A DNA stretch of 64,000 nucleotides from Streptomyces sp. CB03234 (GTDB lineage: Bacteria > Actinomycetota > Actinomycetes > Streptomycetales > Streptomycetaceae), in the NCBI RefSeq assembly GCF_001905885.1, contig NZ_LIYH01000001.1:62001-126000 (forward strand). The letters are read 5' to 3'. Under the pieces are notes generated by a model. It saw only the letters and a list, made by a program, of their open reading frames with translations. It did not search any database and was not told the origin of the DNA. Positions within the stretch are counted from its first letter, which is position 1. Each line of letters starts with the position of its first letter. Shown piece after piece: positions 42,754 to 50,871 of this stretch. Position numbers and translations under genes: made by a program.

Positions 42754-44195
42754 ATGACCGCATTGAAGAGCAGCCGCACAGGGATATCCACCGCCGGGCA
42801 GCAGAAGCCCGGCGGTGTTCTCGGGCGGGAGCATCGCGCCCTCAGTGTCGGGATCGTCTCCGTGGTGATGCTGATCGCCTTCGAGGCGACCGCCGTCGGT
42901 ACGGCGATGCCGGTCGCCGCGCGGGAACTGCACGGCGTTCCGCTGTACGCGTTCGCCTTCTCCGCGTACTTCACCACCAGCCTCTTCGCCATGGTGCTGT
43001 CCGGCCAGTGGTCCGACCGCGCCGGGCCGCTCGCGCCGCTCACCGGCGGGATCACCGCCTTCGGGGCGGGGCTGCTGATGTCGGGGACGGCGGGCGCCAT
43101 GTGGCTGTTCATCCTCGGGCGGGCCGTGCAGGGACTGGGCGGCGGGCTGGTGATCGTGGCGCTGTACGTGGTCGTCAGCCGGGCGTACGAGGAGCGGCTG
43201 CGGCCCGCGATCATGGCCGCGTTCGCCGCCGGGTGGGTCATCCCCTCGATCGTGGGGCCGCTCGCCGCCGGGACGGTCACCGAGCGGCTGGGGTGGCGGT
43301 GGGTGTTCACGGGCATCCCCGTGCTCGTCGTCCTGCCGCTGGCGCTCGCCCTGCCGGCGATACGCCGCATGGCGTCCGGCCCGGCTGATCCGGGGGCGCC
43401 GGCGCCGTTCGACGGGCGGCGCATCCGCCTGGCGCTCGGGATCTCGCTGGGCGCGGGCCTGCTCCAGTACGCGGGGCAGGACCTGCGCCCGTGGTCGCTG
43501 GTCCCGGCGGTGGCGGGCGCCGCGCTGCTCGTGCCCGCCGCGCTCGGGCTGCTGCCGCGCGGCACCTACCGGGCGGCGCGCGGGCTGCCGTCGGTGGTGC
43601 TGCTACGGGGGCTGGCGGCGGGGGCGTTCATCTCGGCCGAGTCGTTCGTGCCGCTGATGCTGGTCACCGAGCGGGGCTGAGCCCCACCATGGCCGGGCTG
43701 TCGCTGGCGGTGGGCGGCGCGACGTGGGCGCTGGGCTCGTACATCCAGTCGCGGCCCCGCGTGGAGCCGTACCGGGAGCGGCTGATGGTGCTCGGGATGC
43801 TGCTGGTCGCGGCGGCCATCGCGACGGCGCCCAGCGTGCTGATCCACTCCGTACCGGTGTGGATCGTGGGCGTGGCCTGGGGCTTCGGCTGCCTCGGCAT
43901 GGGCATGGTCATCGCCTCGACGAGCGTGCTGCTGCTGAAGCTGTCGGCGCCGGAGGAGGCGGGCGCGAACTCGGCCGCGCTGCAGATCTCCGACGGGCTC
44001 ACCAACGCGCTGCTCCTCACGGGCGGCGGCGCCGCCTTCGCGGCCCTGGGCGGCGGTGCGGTGGCGGGACACGCGGCCTCGCCGGGCGGCTCGCACCCGG
44101 TCGCCTTCGCGGCGGTGTTCCTGCCGATGGCGGCGGTGGGGCTGGTGGGGGCGTGGGTGGCGACGCGGTTGCGGGTCGTTCCAAAACCGCAGTGA
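42754..44195 (+). pseudogene. MFS transporter gene with a single-base frameshift
   Basis: ATG 42754 opens a 14-TM-like MFS protein (ALSVGIVSVVMLIAFEATAVGTAMP; loop GQWSDRAGPLAP). The frame stops at 43680, just after PLMLVTERG. The continuing sequence in the +1 frame reads LSPTMAGLSLAVGGATWALGSYIQSRP and runs to the normal end at 44195 (RLRVVPKPQ). Restoring one C in GGCTGAGC near 43677 gives GGC-CTG-AGC and an uninterrupted protein of about 480 aa. Either a recent inactivation or a sequencing error in a GC-rich stretch. Confidence 0.82.
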
Positions 44196-44200
44196 CACCG

Positions 44201-44220
44201 TGCGGTACCACGCGGTACCG
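44201..44220. promoter_or_regulatory. Direct decamer repeat, operator of the Doc toxin-antitoxin pair
   Basis: TGCGGTACCA and CGCGGTACCG lie head to tail, two turns of GGTACC palindromes, 7 nt before the antitoxin ATG. This is the expected place for antitoxin autoregulation. Confidence 0.55.
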
Positions 44221-44227
44221 TCGAGTC

Positions 44228-44425
44228 ATGGCTGGTCTCAACGTCAGGTTCACCGAGGAAGAGCTGGACGCCCTGCGCAAGCGCGCCGAGGGGGAGGGAC
44301 GCAGCATGCAGTCCTTCGCCCACGACGCGGTCATGAACGCCATAAACGAACACTCCCGGCTGTTCGACGAAGCAGCCGAGCACGTGCTGAAGGTGAGCGA
44401 GGAGCTGAACCGGAGGCTCGCCTGA
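44228..44425 (+). CDS. Antitoxin of the Doc-type pair (RHH-like)
   Basis: The protein is 65 aa from ATG 44228. MAGLNVRFTEEELDALRKRAEGEGRSMQSFAHDAVMNAI is a ribbon-helix-helix domain, and the C-terminal helix (HSRLFDEAAEHVLKVSEELNRRLA) should bind the toxin. It should repress its own promoter through the GGTACC repeat. Its TGA overlaps the toxin ATG (TGATG). Confidence 0.85.
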   Translation: MAGLNVRFTEEELDALRKRAEGEGRSMQSFAHDAVMNAINEHSRLFDEAAEHVLKVSEELNRRLA

Positions 44426-44793
44426 TGCGCTACCTCACGCTGCCTGAGCTGCTCAATCTCGCCGAGCGGCTCGGCACCCCGGACGTGCGCGATTTCGGGC
44501 TGCTCGACTCGGCGCTCGCTCGTCCCCAGTCGAGTGTGTTCGGCCAGGACGCCTACCCGGACGTCTGGCAGAAGGCCGCCGCTCTGATGGAGTCCGTTGC
44601 GCGCAATCACGGGCTCGTCGACGGCAACAAGCGCCTCGCCTGGTACGCGACCTGGGTCTTCCTGCACATGAATGGCCATCCGCTCGATGCGGAGTTCGAC
44701 GTGGACGAGGCCGAGCAGTTCGTGCTCGACGTGTGCCAAGGCGCGCTTGACGTACCCAAGATCGCCGCGCAGCTGCCGCGATTCGCCCGCTGA
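44425..44793 (+). CDS. doc: Doc (Fic-fold) death-on-curing toxin
   Basis: The protein is 122 aa from ATG 44425. The Doc motif is HGLVDGNKRLAW (HxxxDGNKR), the catalytic His and phosphate loop of the Fic superfamily. The N-terminus MRYLTLPELLNLAERLG and FGLLDSALARPQSSVFG are also typical. Doc phosphorylates EF-Tu and blocks translation. The RHH-type rather than Phd-type antitoxin is a variant partner seen in actinobacteria. Confidence 0.92.
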   Translation: MRYLTLPELLNLAERLGTPDVRDFGLLDSALARPQSSVFGQDAYPDVWQKAAALMESVARNHGLVDGNKRLAWYATWVFLHMNGHPLDAEFDVDEAEQFVLDVCQGALDVPKIAAQLPRFAR

Positions 44794-44924
44794 GGGCGGG
44801 CCGGAGGTGTGACCCGCGTCGCACTCCACGAGGTCACGGCGCCGTCCCGGCGGGGGCGGCGCCGAGCCACCGGTAGGGTGGCCCGGTTGTCGTACGTAAC
44901 AGCCGAGAGACCGAATCGGAGACC

Positions 44925-46712
44925 GTGACTACTACCGCCTCCCATCACCTCTCACCCGCCTTCCCCGGCCGCGCGCCCTGGGGTACCGCCAACAAGCTGC
45001 GTGCCTGGCAGCAGGCCGCGATGGAGAAGTACATCCAGGAGCAGCCGCGCGACTTCCTCGCGGTCGCGACGCCCGGCGCCGGTAAGACCACCTTCGCGCT
45101 CACGCTCGCGTCCTGGCTGCTGCACCACCACGTCGTGCAGCAGGTCACCGTCGTCGCGCCGACCGAGCACCTGAAGAAGCAGTGGGCGGCCGCCGCCGCG
45201 CGGATAGGCATCAAGCTGGACCCGGACTACAGCGCCGGGCCGCTGAGCAAGGAGTACCACGGCGTCGCGGTCACCTACGCCGGCGTCGGCGTACGGCCCA
45301 TGCTGCACCGCAACCGCAGCGAGCAGCGCAAGACGCTCGTCATCCTCGACGAGATCCACCACGCCGGTGACTCCAAGTCGTGGGGCGAGGCGTGCCTGGA
45401 GGCCTTCGAGCCGGCCACGCGGCGGCTCGCGCTCACCGGTACGCCGTTCCGGTCGGACACCAACCCGATCCCCTTCGTCACGTACGAGGAGGGCAACGAC
45501 GGGATTCGCAGGTCGTCCGCCGACTACACGTACGGCTACGGAAACGCCCTCGGCGACGGGGTCGTCCGGCCCGTGATCTTCCTCAGCTACAGCGGCAACA
45601 TGCGCTGGCGCACCAAGGCCGGCGACGAGGTCGCCGCCAAGCTCGGCGAGCCGATGACCAAGGACGCCATCTCGCAGGCCTGGCGCACCGCCCTCGACCC
45701 GCGCGGCGACTGGATGCCGAACGTGCTGCGCGCCGCCGACCAGCGGCTCACCGAGGTCCGCAAGGGCATCCCGGACGCGGGCGGCCTGGTCATCGCCTCC
45801 GACCAGGACTCGGCACGCGCGTACGCCAAGCTGATCCGCGAGATCACCGGGACCAGGGCGACGGTCGTCCTCTCCGACGACGCGGGCGCGTCGAAGCGGA
45901 TCGACGAGTTCAGCGAAGGCGACGACCGCTGGATGGTCGCCGTCCGGATGGTGTCCGAGGGCGTCGACGTGCCGCGCCTCGCGGTCGGCGTGTACGCGAC
46001 GACGATCTCGACGCCGCTGTTCTTCGCGCAGGCCGTGGGCCGTTTCGTACGATCGCGCAGGCGCGGCGAGACCGCGTCCGTGTTCCTTCCGACGATCCCG
46101 AACCTGCTGACCTTCGCCAATGAGATGGAGGTCGAGCGCGACCACGCCCTCGACAAGCCGAAGAAGGCGGGCGAGGACGAGGATCCGTACGCCGAGTCCG
46201 AGAAGGAAATGGACGAGGCCAACAAGCAGCAGGACGAGGACACCGGCGAGCAGGACATGCTGCCCTTCGAGGCGCTGGAGTCCGACGCGGTCTTCGACCG
46301 GGTGCTGTACGACGGCGCCGAGTTCGGCATGCAGGCCCACCCCGGCAGCGCGGAGGAGCAGGACTACCTCGGCATCCCCGGGCTGCTGGAGCCCGACCAG
46401 GTCCAACTGCTCCTGCGCAAACGGCAGGCACGGCAGATCGCGCACAGCAGGCAGAAGCCGGCCGAGGAGGCCGACCTGCTGGAGCTGCCGGCCGAGCGGC
46501 GGCCCGTCGTTTCGCACAAGGAGCTGCTGGAGCTGCGCAAGCAGTTGAACACGATGGTCGGTGCGTACGTCCACCAGAGCGGCAAGCCGCACGGCGTCAT
46601 CCACACCGAACTGCGCCGGGTGTGCGGCGGGCCGCCGAGCGCGGAGGCGACGGCGGGACAGATCAGGGAGCGGATCAAGAAGGTCCAGGAGTGGGCCACG
46701 CGCATGCGCTAG
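44925..46712 (+). CDS. Conserved actinobacterial SF2 DEAD/DEAH-box helicase
   Basis: The protein is 595 aa from GTG 44925. Motif I is ATPGAGKTT (residues about 48-56), motif II is DEIHH (142-146), motif III is LTGTPF, and motif VI includes QAVGRFVRSRR. After the helicase core comes an acidic linker (DEDPYAESEKEMDEANKQQDEDTGEQD) and a C-terminal region (LLLRKRQARQIAHSRQKPAEEADLLELPAERRPVVSHKELLELRKQLNTMVGAYVHQSGKPHGVIHTELRR shortened here) that is family-specific. It is related to UvrB/XPB-type helicases, and its role in DNA repair or RNA metabolism is unproven. Confidence 0.85.
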   Translation: MTTTASHHLSPAFPGRAPWGTANKLRAWQQAAMEKYIQEQPRDFLAVATPGAGKTTFALTLASWLLHHHVVQQVTVVAPTEHLKKQWAAAAARIGIKLDPDYSAGPLSKEYHGVAVTYAGVGVRPMLHRNRSEQRKTLVILDEIHHAGDSKSWGEACLEAFEPATRRLALTGTPFRSDTNPIPFVTYEEGNDGIRRSSADYTYGYGNALGDGVVRPVIFLSYSGNMRWRTKAGDEVAAKLGEPMTKDAISQAWRTALDPRGDWMPNVLRAADQRLTEVRKGIPDAGGLVIASDQDSARAYAKLIREITGTRATVVLSDDAGASKRIDEFSEGDDRWMVAVRMVSEGVDVPRLAVGVYATTISTPLFFAQAVGRFVRSRRRGETASVFLPTIPNLLTFANEMEVERDHALDKPKKAGEDEDPYAESEKEMDEANKQQDEDTGEQDMLPFEALESDAVFDRVLYDGAEFGMQAHPGSAEEQDYLGIPGLLEPDQVQLLLRKRQARQIAHSRQKPAEEADLLELPAERRPVVSHKELLELRKQLNTMVGAYVHQSGKPHGVIHTELRRVCGGPPSAEATAGQIRERIKKVQEWATRMR

Positions 46713-46968
46713 CAATGGGTGCACAACGGGACGAAATGTCCGTACGCCCCTCGCTTGCGCCCGGATTCTGGACGAGGGCTTCCGCTGAGCGGAGTCCCTC
46801 GCTACTGTCCCGGCAATCGCAATGCAAACGCCCCGTGGCAACGCCGCCGCGGAGCGCAGCCGGTGCGCCATGGCCTGCCGGCGGCCTCTCCGTGCGTCGC
46901 CGATGGGACCGGTGGCGCATCCGCCGTTGAGAGTGCCCGCCGTCACTCACTCCGAAGGAGAGGGCGTC

Positions 46969-47610
46969 GTGACCGCGGAGACCTCCCAGACGCTCGACCG
47001 AGGACTGCGCGTCCTCAAGCTGCTCGCCGACACCGACCACGGGCTGACCGTCACCGAGTTGTCCAACAAACTCGGCGTCAACCGGACCGTCGTCTACCGG
47101 CTGCTCGCCACGCTCGAACAGCACGCCCTGGTACGCCGTGACCTCGGCGGCCGGGCCCGCGTCGGCCTCGGCGTGCTCCGGCTCGGCCGCCAGGTGCACC
47201 CGCTGGTGCGCGAGGCCGCGCTGCCCGCGCTGCGGTCGCTGGCCGAGGACATCGGGGCCACCGCCCATCTGACGCTGGTCGACGGGGCGGAGGCGCTCGC
47301 CGTCGCGGTGGTCGAGCCGACCTGGACGGACTACCACGTGGCCTACCGGGCCGGTTTCCGCCACCCGCTGGACCGGGGCGCGGCCGGCCGCGCGATACTC
47401 GCCGCCCGCCAGGGCGCCCTCAACGAGCCCGGCTACACGCTCACGCACGGCGAACTGGAGGCGGGCGCGAGCGGCGCGGCGGCCCCGCTGCTCGGGGTGA
47501 CCGGCGTCGAGGGCAGCGTCGGCGTGGTCATGCTCGCGGACGCGGTACCGGAACGGGTCGGGCCGCGCGTCGTCGACGCCGCCCGCGAAGTCGCGGACGC
47601 CCTCCGCTGA
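46969..47610 (+). CDS. IclR-family transcriptional regulator
   Basis: The protein is 213 aa from GTG 46969, with GAAGGAGAG about 10 nt upstream; an in-frame ATG at 46822 lacks coding character. The winged helix is LDRGLRVLKLLADTDHGLTVTELSNKLGVNRTVVYRLLATLEQHALVRRD. The effector domain is shorter than usual (about 140 aa; full IclR proteins have about 250), so ligand binding may be altered. No metabolic target gene is adjacent. The 256-nt gap before it (46713-46968) holds no clear element. Confidence 0.85.
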   Translation: MTAETSQTLDRGLRVLKLLADTDHGLTVTELSNKLGVNRTVVYRLLATLEQHALVRRDLGGRARVGLGVLRLGRQVHPLVREAALPALRSLAEDIGATAHLTLVDGAEALAVAVVEPTWTDYHVAYRAGFRHPLDRGAAGRAILAARQGALNEPGYTLTHGELEAGASGAAAPLLGVTGVEGSVGVVMLADAVPERVGPRVVDAAREVADALR

Positions 47611-47700
47611 CCGGCCGGTCCGCCCCGGCCGGTCCGCCCCGAGCGGGTCGGCCGGGCGCTGCCCGGCACCCTCGCACGGGGCGGATGCCCGGCTGGTGGA

Positions 47701-47840
47701 CGGCGCCGGGGCCGGCCGCCCGGCTCGTGAGCGCCGCCCTCGCACGCGTACGGCGCCGGGGCCGGCCGCCCGGCTCGTGAGCGCCGCCCTCGCACGCGTA
47801 CGGCGCCGGGGCCGGCCGCCCGGTTCCTGAGCGCCGCGCC
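47701..47840. repeat. 50-bp tandem repeat, 2.8 copies
   Basis: Exact copies lie at 47701-47750 and 47751-47800, and a diverging third at 47801-47840. The unit begins CGGCGCCGGGGCCGGCC and ends TCGCACGCGTA. It occupies the 397-nt gap 47611-48007, which is extremely GC-rich and has no gene. Imperfect fragments of the same unit continue to about 47960. Confidence 0.88.
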
Positions 47841-47995
47841 GGGCTGACCGCCCGCTGTTGAGCGCCGCGCCGCGCCGGGACGTCCCATTGCTGAGCCCCG
47901 CCCGTGCCGGGGCCGGCCGTACCTCCGGCCTCGCCCGCGCCGGGGCCGACGGGTGCCCCCGGCCCGCCCCCCGGCGGCCGGCGACCACCGGCCGA

Positions 47996-48001
47996 TAGAT
48001 T
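47996..48001 (+). promoter_or_regulatory. -10 box TAGATT, probable leaderless start of the Lon-like protease
   Basis: TAGATT ends 7 nt before GTG 48008, and no ribosome site exists. The same geometry is seen at the S41 protease (3899) and the LysR gene (8283). Confidence 0.5.
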
Positions 48002-48007
48002 GGCACC

Positions 48008-48796
48008 GTGCTCTCCAGTCTCACGCGTCCCCGCGCGCTCGCCCTGTGCGCCCTGCCCGTCGTCGCCCTGCTCGTCGCCGCCGGGGTCGCGCCGTTGCCG
48101 TTCACCCTCGCGCAGCCGGGGTCGACCAGTGACGTGCTCGGCGAGCACAAGGGGCGGCAGGTGATCACCATCTCGGGCGTGCCCGTCCGCAAGACCGAGG
48201 GCGAGCTGCGCATGACGACGATCGTGGCGACCGGGCCGCGCGCCGACGTGGACCTCGGGGACGTCGTCGACAGCTGGTTCCGCGGCGACCGTGCCGTGCT
48301 GCCGCACGACTCCGTCTACCCGGCCGGCAAGTCCGACGCCGAGATCGAGAAGCGCAACATCGGCCAGATGCGGGCATCGCAGAACAGCGCCGTCCAGGCC
48401 GCCCTCGGCTACCTCGGCAAGAGCCCGAAGCAGGTGAAGGTCGACCTGGAGCTGGCCGACATCGGCGGGCCCAGCGCCGGGCTGTTCTTCGCGCTCGGGA
48501 TCGTCGACAAGATCCAGGGCGACGGCTCGGGCGGCGACCTGACCGGCGGCCGCACGATCGCCGGTACGGGAACGGTCGCCGCCGACGGCACGGTCGGTGC
48601 CGTCGGCGGGGTGTCCCTCAAGACCCAGGCGGCTCACCGCGACGGCGCGACCGTCTTCCTCGTACCGAAGGCCGAGTGCGCGGACGCCCAGGCCGAGAAG
48701 CCGGAGGGGCTGCGGCTCATCCCCGTCACCACGCTCAAGGACGCGGTGTCGTCGCTGCGCGCTCTGGAGCAGGGGAAGAAGGTCCCGAGCTGCTGA
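48008..48796 (+). CDS. Membrane-anchored Lon-like (S16) serine protease, YlbL type
   Basis: The protein is 262 aa from GTG 48008. A signal anchor (ALALCALPVVALLVAAGVA) leads to an extracytoplasmic part. The Lon-type catalytic dyad is Ser in DIGGPSAGLFFALG and Lys in GAVGGVSLKTQAAHRDGA. The PDZ insertion of full-length YlbL (about 340 aa) is missing, so it is a short form. In Bacillus, YlbL degrades a cell-division inhibitor after DNA damage; whether that applies here is unknown. Its 3' end overlaps the convergent MFS gene by 62 bp. Confidence 0.85.
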   Translation: MLSSLTRPRALALCALPVVALLVAAGVAPLPFTLAQPGSTSDVLGEHKGRQVITISGVPVRKTEGELRMTTIVATGPRADVDLGDVVDSWFRGDRAVLPHDSVYPAGKSDAEIEKRNIGQMRASQNSAVQAALGYLGKSPKQVKVDLELADIGGPSAGLFFALGIVDKIQGDGSGGDLTGGRTIAGTGTVAADGTVGAVGGVSLKTQAAHRDGATVFLVPKAECADAQAEKPEGLRLIPVTTLKDAVSSLRALEQGKKVPSC

Positions 48797-50030
48797 CCGC
48801 CGCCGGCCCGTCCATCTCCCGCCAGGAGGGGAAGAACGCCGGTGCCAGCGTCGTCACGAAGTACACCCCGCTGACCGCCAGCAGCGCCGGTACGAGACCC
48901 ACCCGCTCCACCAGGTAACCCGCGCCCACCCCGCCCAGCGGCATGGCCATCAGCGCCCCGGCCGTCGTCACCCCCGCCACCCGGCTGCGCAGCGCGTCCG
49001 GGACCCGCTCGTACACCACCGTCGTCAGGATCGGGTTGAGCGCCCCCGAGCCCAGCCCGCCGACCGCCGCCGTCACCACCATCGGCCACACGCTGTCCGT
49101 CATCGCCGCCATGACGAACGGCGGCGCCCCGCTGACCAGGAACGCGACCGTGAACACGGTGCGCCGCCGGAAGCGGTGCCCCACCGCCGCGTACAGCAGG
49201 GCGCCCAGCAGCGCGCACCCGCCCCACACCGCCATGACCAGGCCGATCGCGGCCGCGCCGCCCAGGTTGAGCTGGGCGTGCACCGGCAGGAGCACCGCGC
49301 TCCAGCCCTGGCTCAGGCCATTGGTGACCATCACCATCAGCGTGATGCCCAGCAGCAGCCGGGAGCCGAGCACGAAGGCGTACCCCTCGCGCAGCTCCGC
49401 CCGGTACCGCGCCACCGACACGGGCGCGCCGTCCCGCCGCGGTTCGGCGGCCTTCACGCCGCGTACGCCGCCGAAGACCAGCAGCGCGGAGAGCCCGAAG
49501 GTCGCCGCGTCGAGCAGCAGGACCGTTTCCGCGCCGACCAGCGCGATCAGTACGCCCGCGAGGGCGGCGCCCGCCATCCGCGCCCCGCGCGACACCGCGT
49601 CGAACAGGCTCGCCGCCCGCGCGAGCGTGGTCCCGGCCTGCTCGGCGAGGTCCGGCACGAGGACGTGCCGGGCCGTCTCGCCGGGCGCGTGGAACAGCCC
49701 GGTGACGCCCATCAGCGCGCACAGCATCCAGAAGTCGAGCCGCCCCGCGTAGTGCAGGAGCGGGATCGCGGCGAGCGCCAGGGCGCAGACCACGTCCGAC
49801 GCGATGCTGACGCGCCGGCGCCCGACCCGGTCGATGACCGGCCCGCCGACGATCGCCGAGACGACGACGGGCAGCGTGGCGCAGAAGGCGACGAGCCCGG
49901 CCTTGCCGGGGCTGCCGGTGGTCTGGAGCGCGAACCACGGGACGCCGATGAGCGTCAGCGAGTTGCCGCTGATGGATACGGCGTTGGCCACCAGCACGGT
50001 GGCGAGCGGCCGCCGCTGCTGCCCGTTCAC
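48735..50030 (-). CDS. MFS transporter (drug-efflux type)
   Basis: The protein is 431 aa from ATG 50030. It has twelve TM helices (LATVLVANAVSISGNSLTLIGVPWFALQTTGSPGKAGL; loop GGPVIDRVGRRRVSIASD, motif A). It resembles MDR/enterobactin-exporter-like MFS pumps. Its ATG overlaps the stop of the small upstream gene, and an ArsR-type regulator is the first gene of the group, so the three genes (50808 to 48735) form a self-regulated export operon. The C-terminus overlaps the protease gene on the other strand. Confidence 0.85.
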   Translation of the reverse strand: MNGQQRRPLATVLVANAVSISGNSLTLIGVPWFALQTTGSPGKAGLVAFCATLPVVVSAIVGGPVIDRVGRRRVSIASDVVCALALAAIPLLHYAGRLDFWMLCALMGVTGLFHAPGETARHVLVPDLAEQAGTTLARAASLFDAVSRGARMAGAALAGVLIALVGAETVLLLDAATFGLSALLVFGGVRGVKAAEPRRDGAPVSVARYRAELREGYAFVLGSRLLLGITLMVMVTNGLSQGWSAVLLPVHAQLNLGGAAAIGLVMAVWGGCALLGALLYAAVGHRFRRRTVFTVAFLVSGAPPFVMAAMTDSVWPMVVTAAVGGLGSGALNPILTTVVYERVPDALRSRVAGVTTAGALMAMPLGGVGAGYLVERVGLVPALLAVSGVYFVTTLAPAFFPSWREMDGPAAVSSSGPSSPAPERAATTPRP

Positions 50031-50224
50031 GCGATACGGGCGGTACGTGGCGGGGGAGCGGCCACCAGCCGGAGGCCCAGCTCGACGAGTGCCCAGCCCA
50101 GTCGCGTACGCAGTGGCGGCTGGTGACGCCGCCGGGGCGCCGGCCGCCGGGGAGCGCGGTCCCTCAATTCAGCGGCGCGCTGCTCGTGCAGTCGGAAGTG
50201 GATGTCGGGGTGCATGGCGGCCAT
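50027..50224 (-). CDS. Small Arg/Pro-rich protein between regulator and MFS
   Basis: The protein is 65 aa from ATG 50224. The stop overlaps the MFS start by 4 nt (50027-50030), and the ATG is 8 nt after the regulator stop. It begins MHPDIHFRLHEQRAAELRDRAPRRPAP after MAA, then a basic Pro-rich stretch and an amphipathic hydrophobic helix (GWALVELGLRLVAAPPP). It is the size and composition of small proteins often seen in such Streptomyces operons. No function is recognised. Confidence 0.6.
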   Translation of the reverse strand: MAAMHPDIHFRLHEQRAAELRDRAPRRPAPRRRHQPPLRTRLGWALVELGLRLVAAPPPRTARIA

Positions 50225-50232
50225 CGGTCCCT

Positions 50233-50808
50233 TCAGTCGTTCTTCTGCGGGAAGGCGTGGAGGTGGACCCGTACGCGGGCGGCGCCTTCACCCGGTTCGA
50301 CGTCGGCATAGCTGTTGATCAGCGCGTGCAGCTTCTCGTCCAGCTCGTGGACTTGCTCGGGGTTGAGCCGGAGCGAGAAGTCGCTCAGGTCCGAGTTCTT
50401 CACCCACTCCGTGGGCCAGTCGCGCATCGTGCCGACCCAGGTGGACAGCTCCTGGTTGTGGATGGTGGCGATCTCGTGGAGGAAGACGTTCAGGGCGCCA
50501 CGGGTCTCGGGGGACTCGTCGTCGTACAGCGAGGCGTCGACGGCAGTGCCCCGCTGCGCCGCCTTCCACCAGCGCTCGCGCCCCTTCCCCCGTTCCGGGT
50601 CGTCCTCGACGAAGCCGTACGTGGCGAGCTGGCGTAGGTGGTAGCTGGTCGCGCCGCTGGACTCGCCGAGCCGCTCGGCCAGTTGGGAAGCGGTGGCTGG
50701 GCCGTGGTGGCGCAGGGCGGCCAGCAGGCGGATCCGCAAGGGGTGGGCGAGGCCGCGCAGGGAGCGCGGATCGAGCTGCCGGACGGATTTCTTCTCGGGC
50801 TCGGGCAT
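50233..50808 (-). CDS. ArsR-type winged-helix regulator
   Basis: The protein is 191 aa from ATG 50808. The HTH is RSLRGLAHPLRIRLLAALRHHGPATASQLAERLGESSGATSYHLRQLATYGFVEDD (residues about 15-68), a clear ArsR/helix_turn_helix-12 domain. The C-terminal part (about 100 aa) is helical and contains HEIATIHNQELSTWVGTMRDWPTEW. There are no metal-binding cysteines, so it probably senses a small molecule. A strong inverted-repeat operator lies just upstream at 50823-50858. Confidence 0.9.
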   Translation of the reverse strand: MPEPEKKSVRQLDPRSLRGLAHPLRIRLLAALRHHGPATASQLAERLGESSGATSYHLRQLATYGFVEDDPERGKGRERWWKAAQRGTAVDASLYDDESPETRGALNVFLHEIATIHNQELSTWVGTMRDWPTEWVKNSDLSDFSLRLNPEQVHELDEKLHALINSYADVEPGEGAARVRVHLHAFPQKND

Positions 50809-50822
50809 ACCCTCACCCTAGA

Positions 50823-50858
50823 GTTGCAAAGAACTGCTTGCAACCACTTCTTTGCAAC
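50823..50858. promoter_or_regulatory. Operator: 11-bp inverted repeat with three TTGCAA boxes
   Basis: GTTGCAAAGAA (50823-50833) and its exact reverse complement TTCTTTGCAAC (50848-50858) flank a third TTGCAA (50838-50843). The three palindromic TTGCAA cores are spaced by 14 bp. It is 15 nt upstream of the regulator ATG and just behind the end of the osmoprotectant operon, and is clearly AT-richer than its surroundings. Confidence 0.75.
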
Positions 50859-50871
50859 AACTCCTTTGGAA

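Noticed and set aside
42521..42760. Integrated element using tRNA-Cys as attachment site
   Set aside because: No integrase, excisionase or direct duplication of the tRNA 3' end is visible on either side.
40496..42763. 755-aa minus-strand ORF opposite the WXG-like cassette
   Set aside because: It lies antisense to three genes with good codon pattern and contains no recognisable domain.
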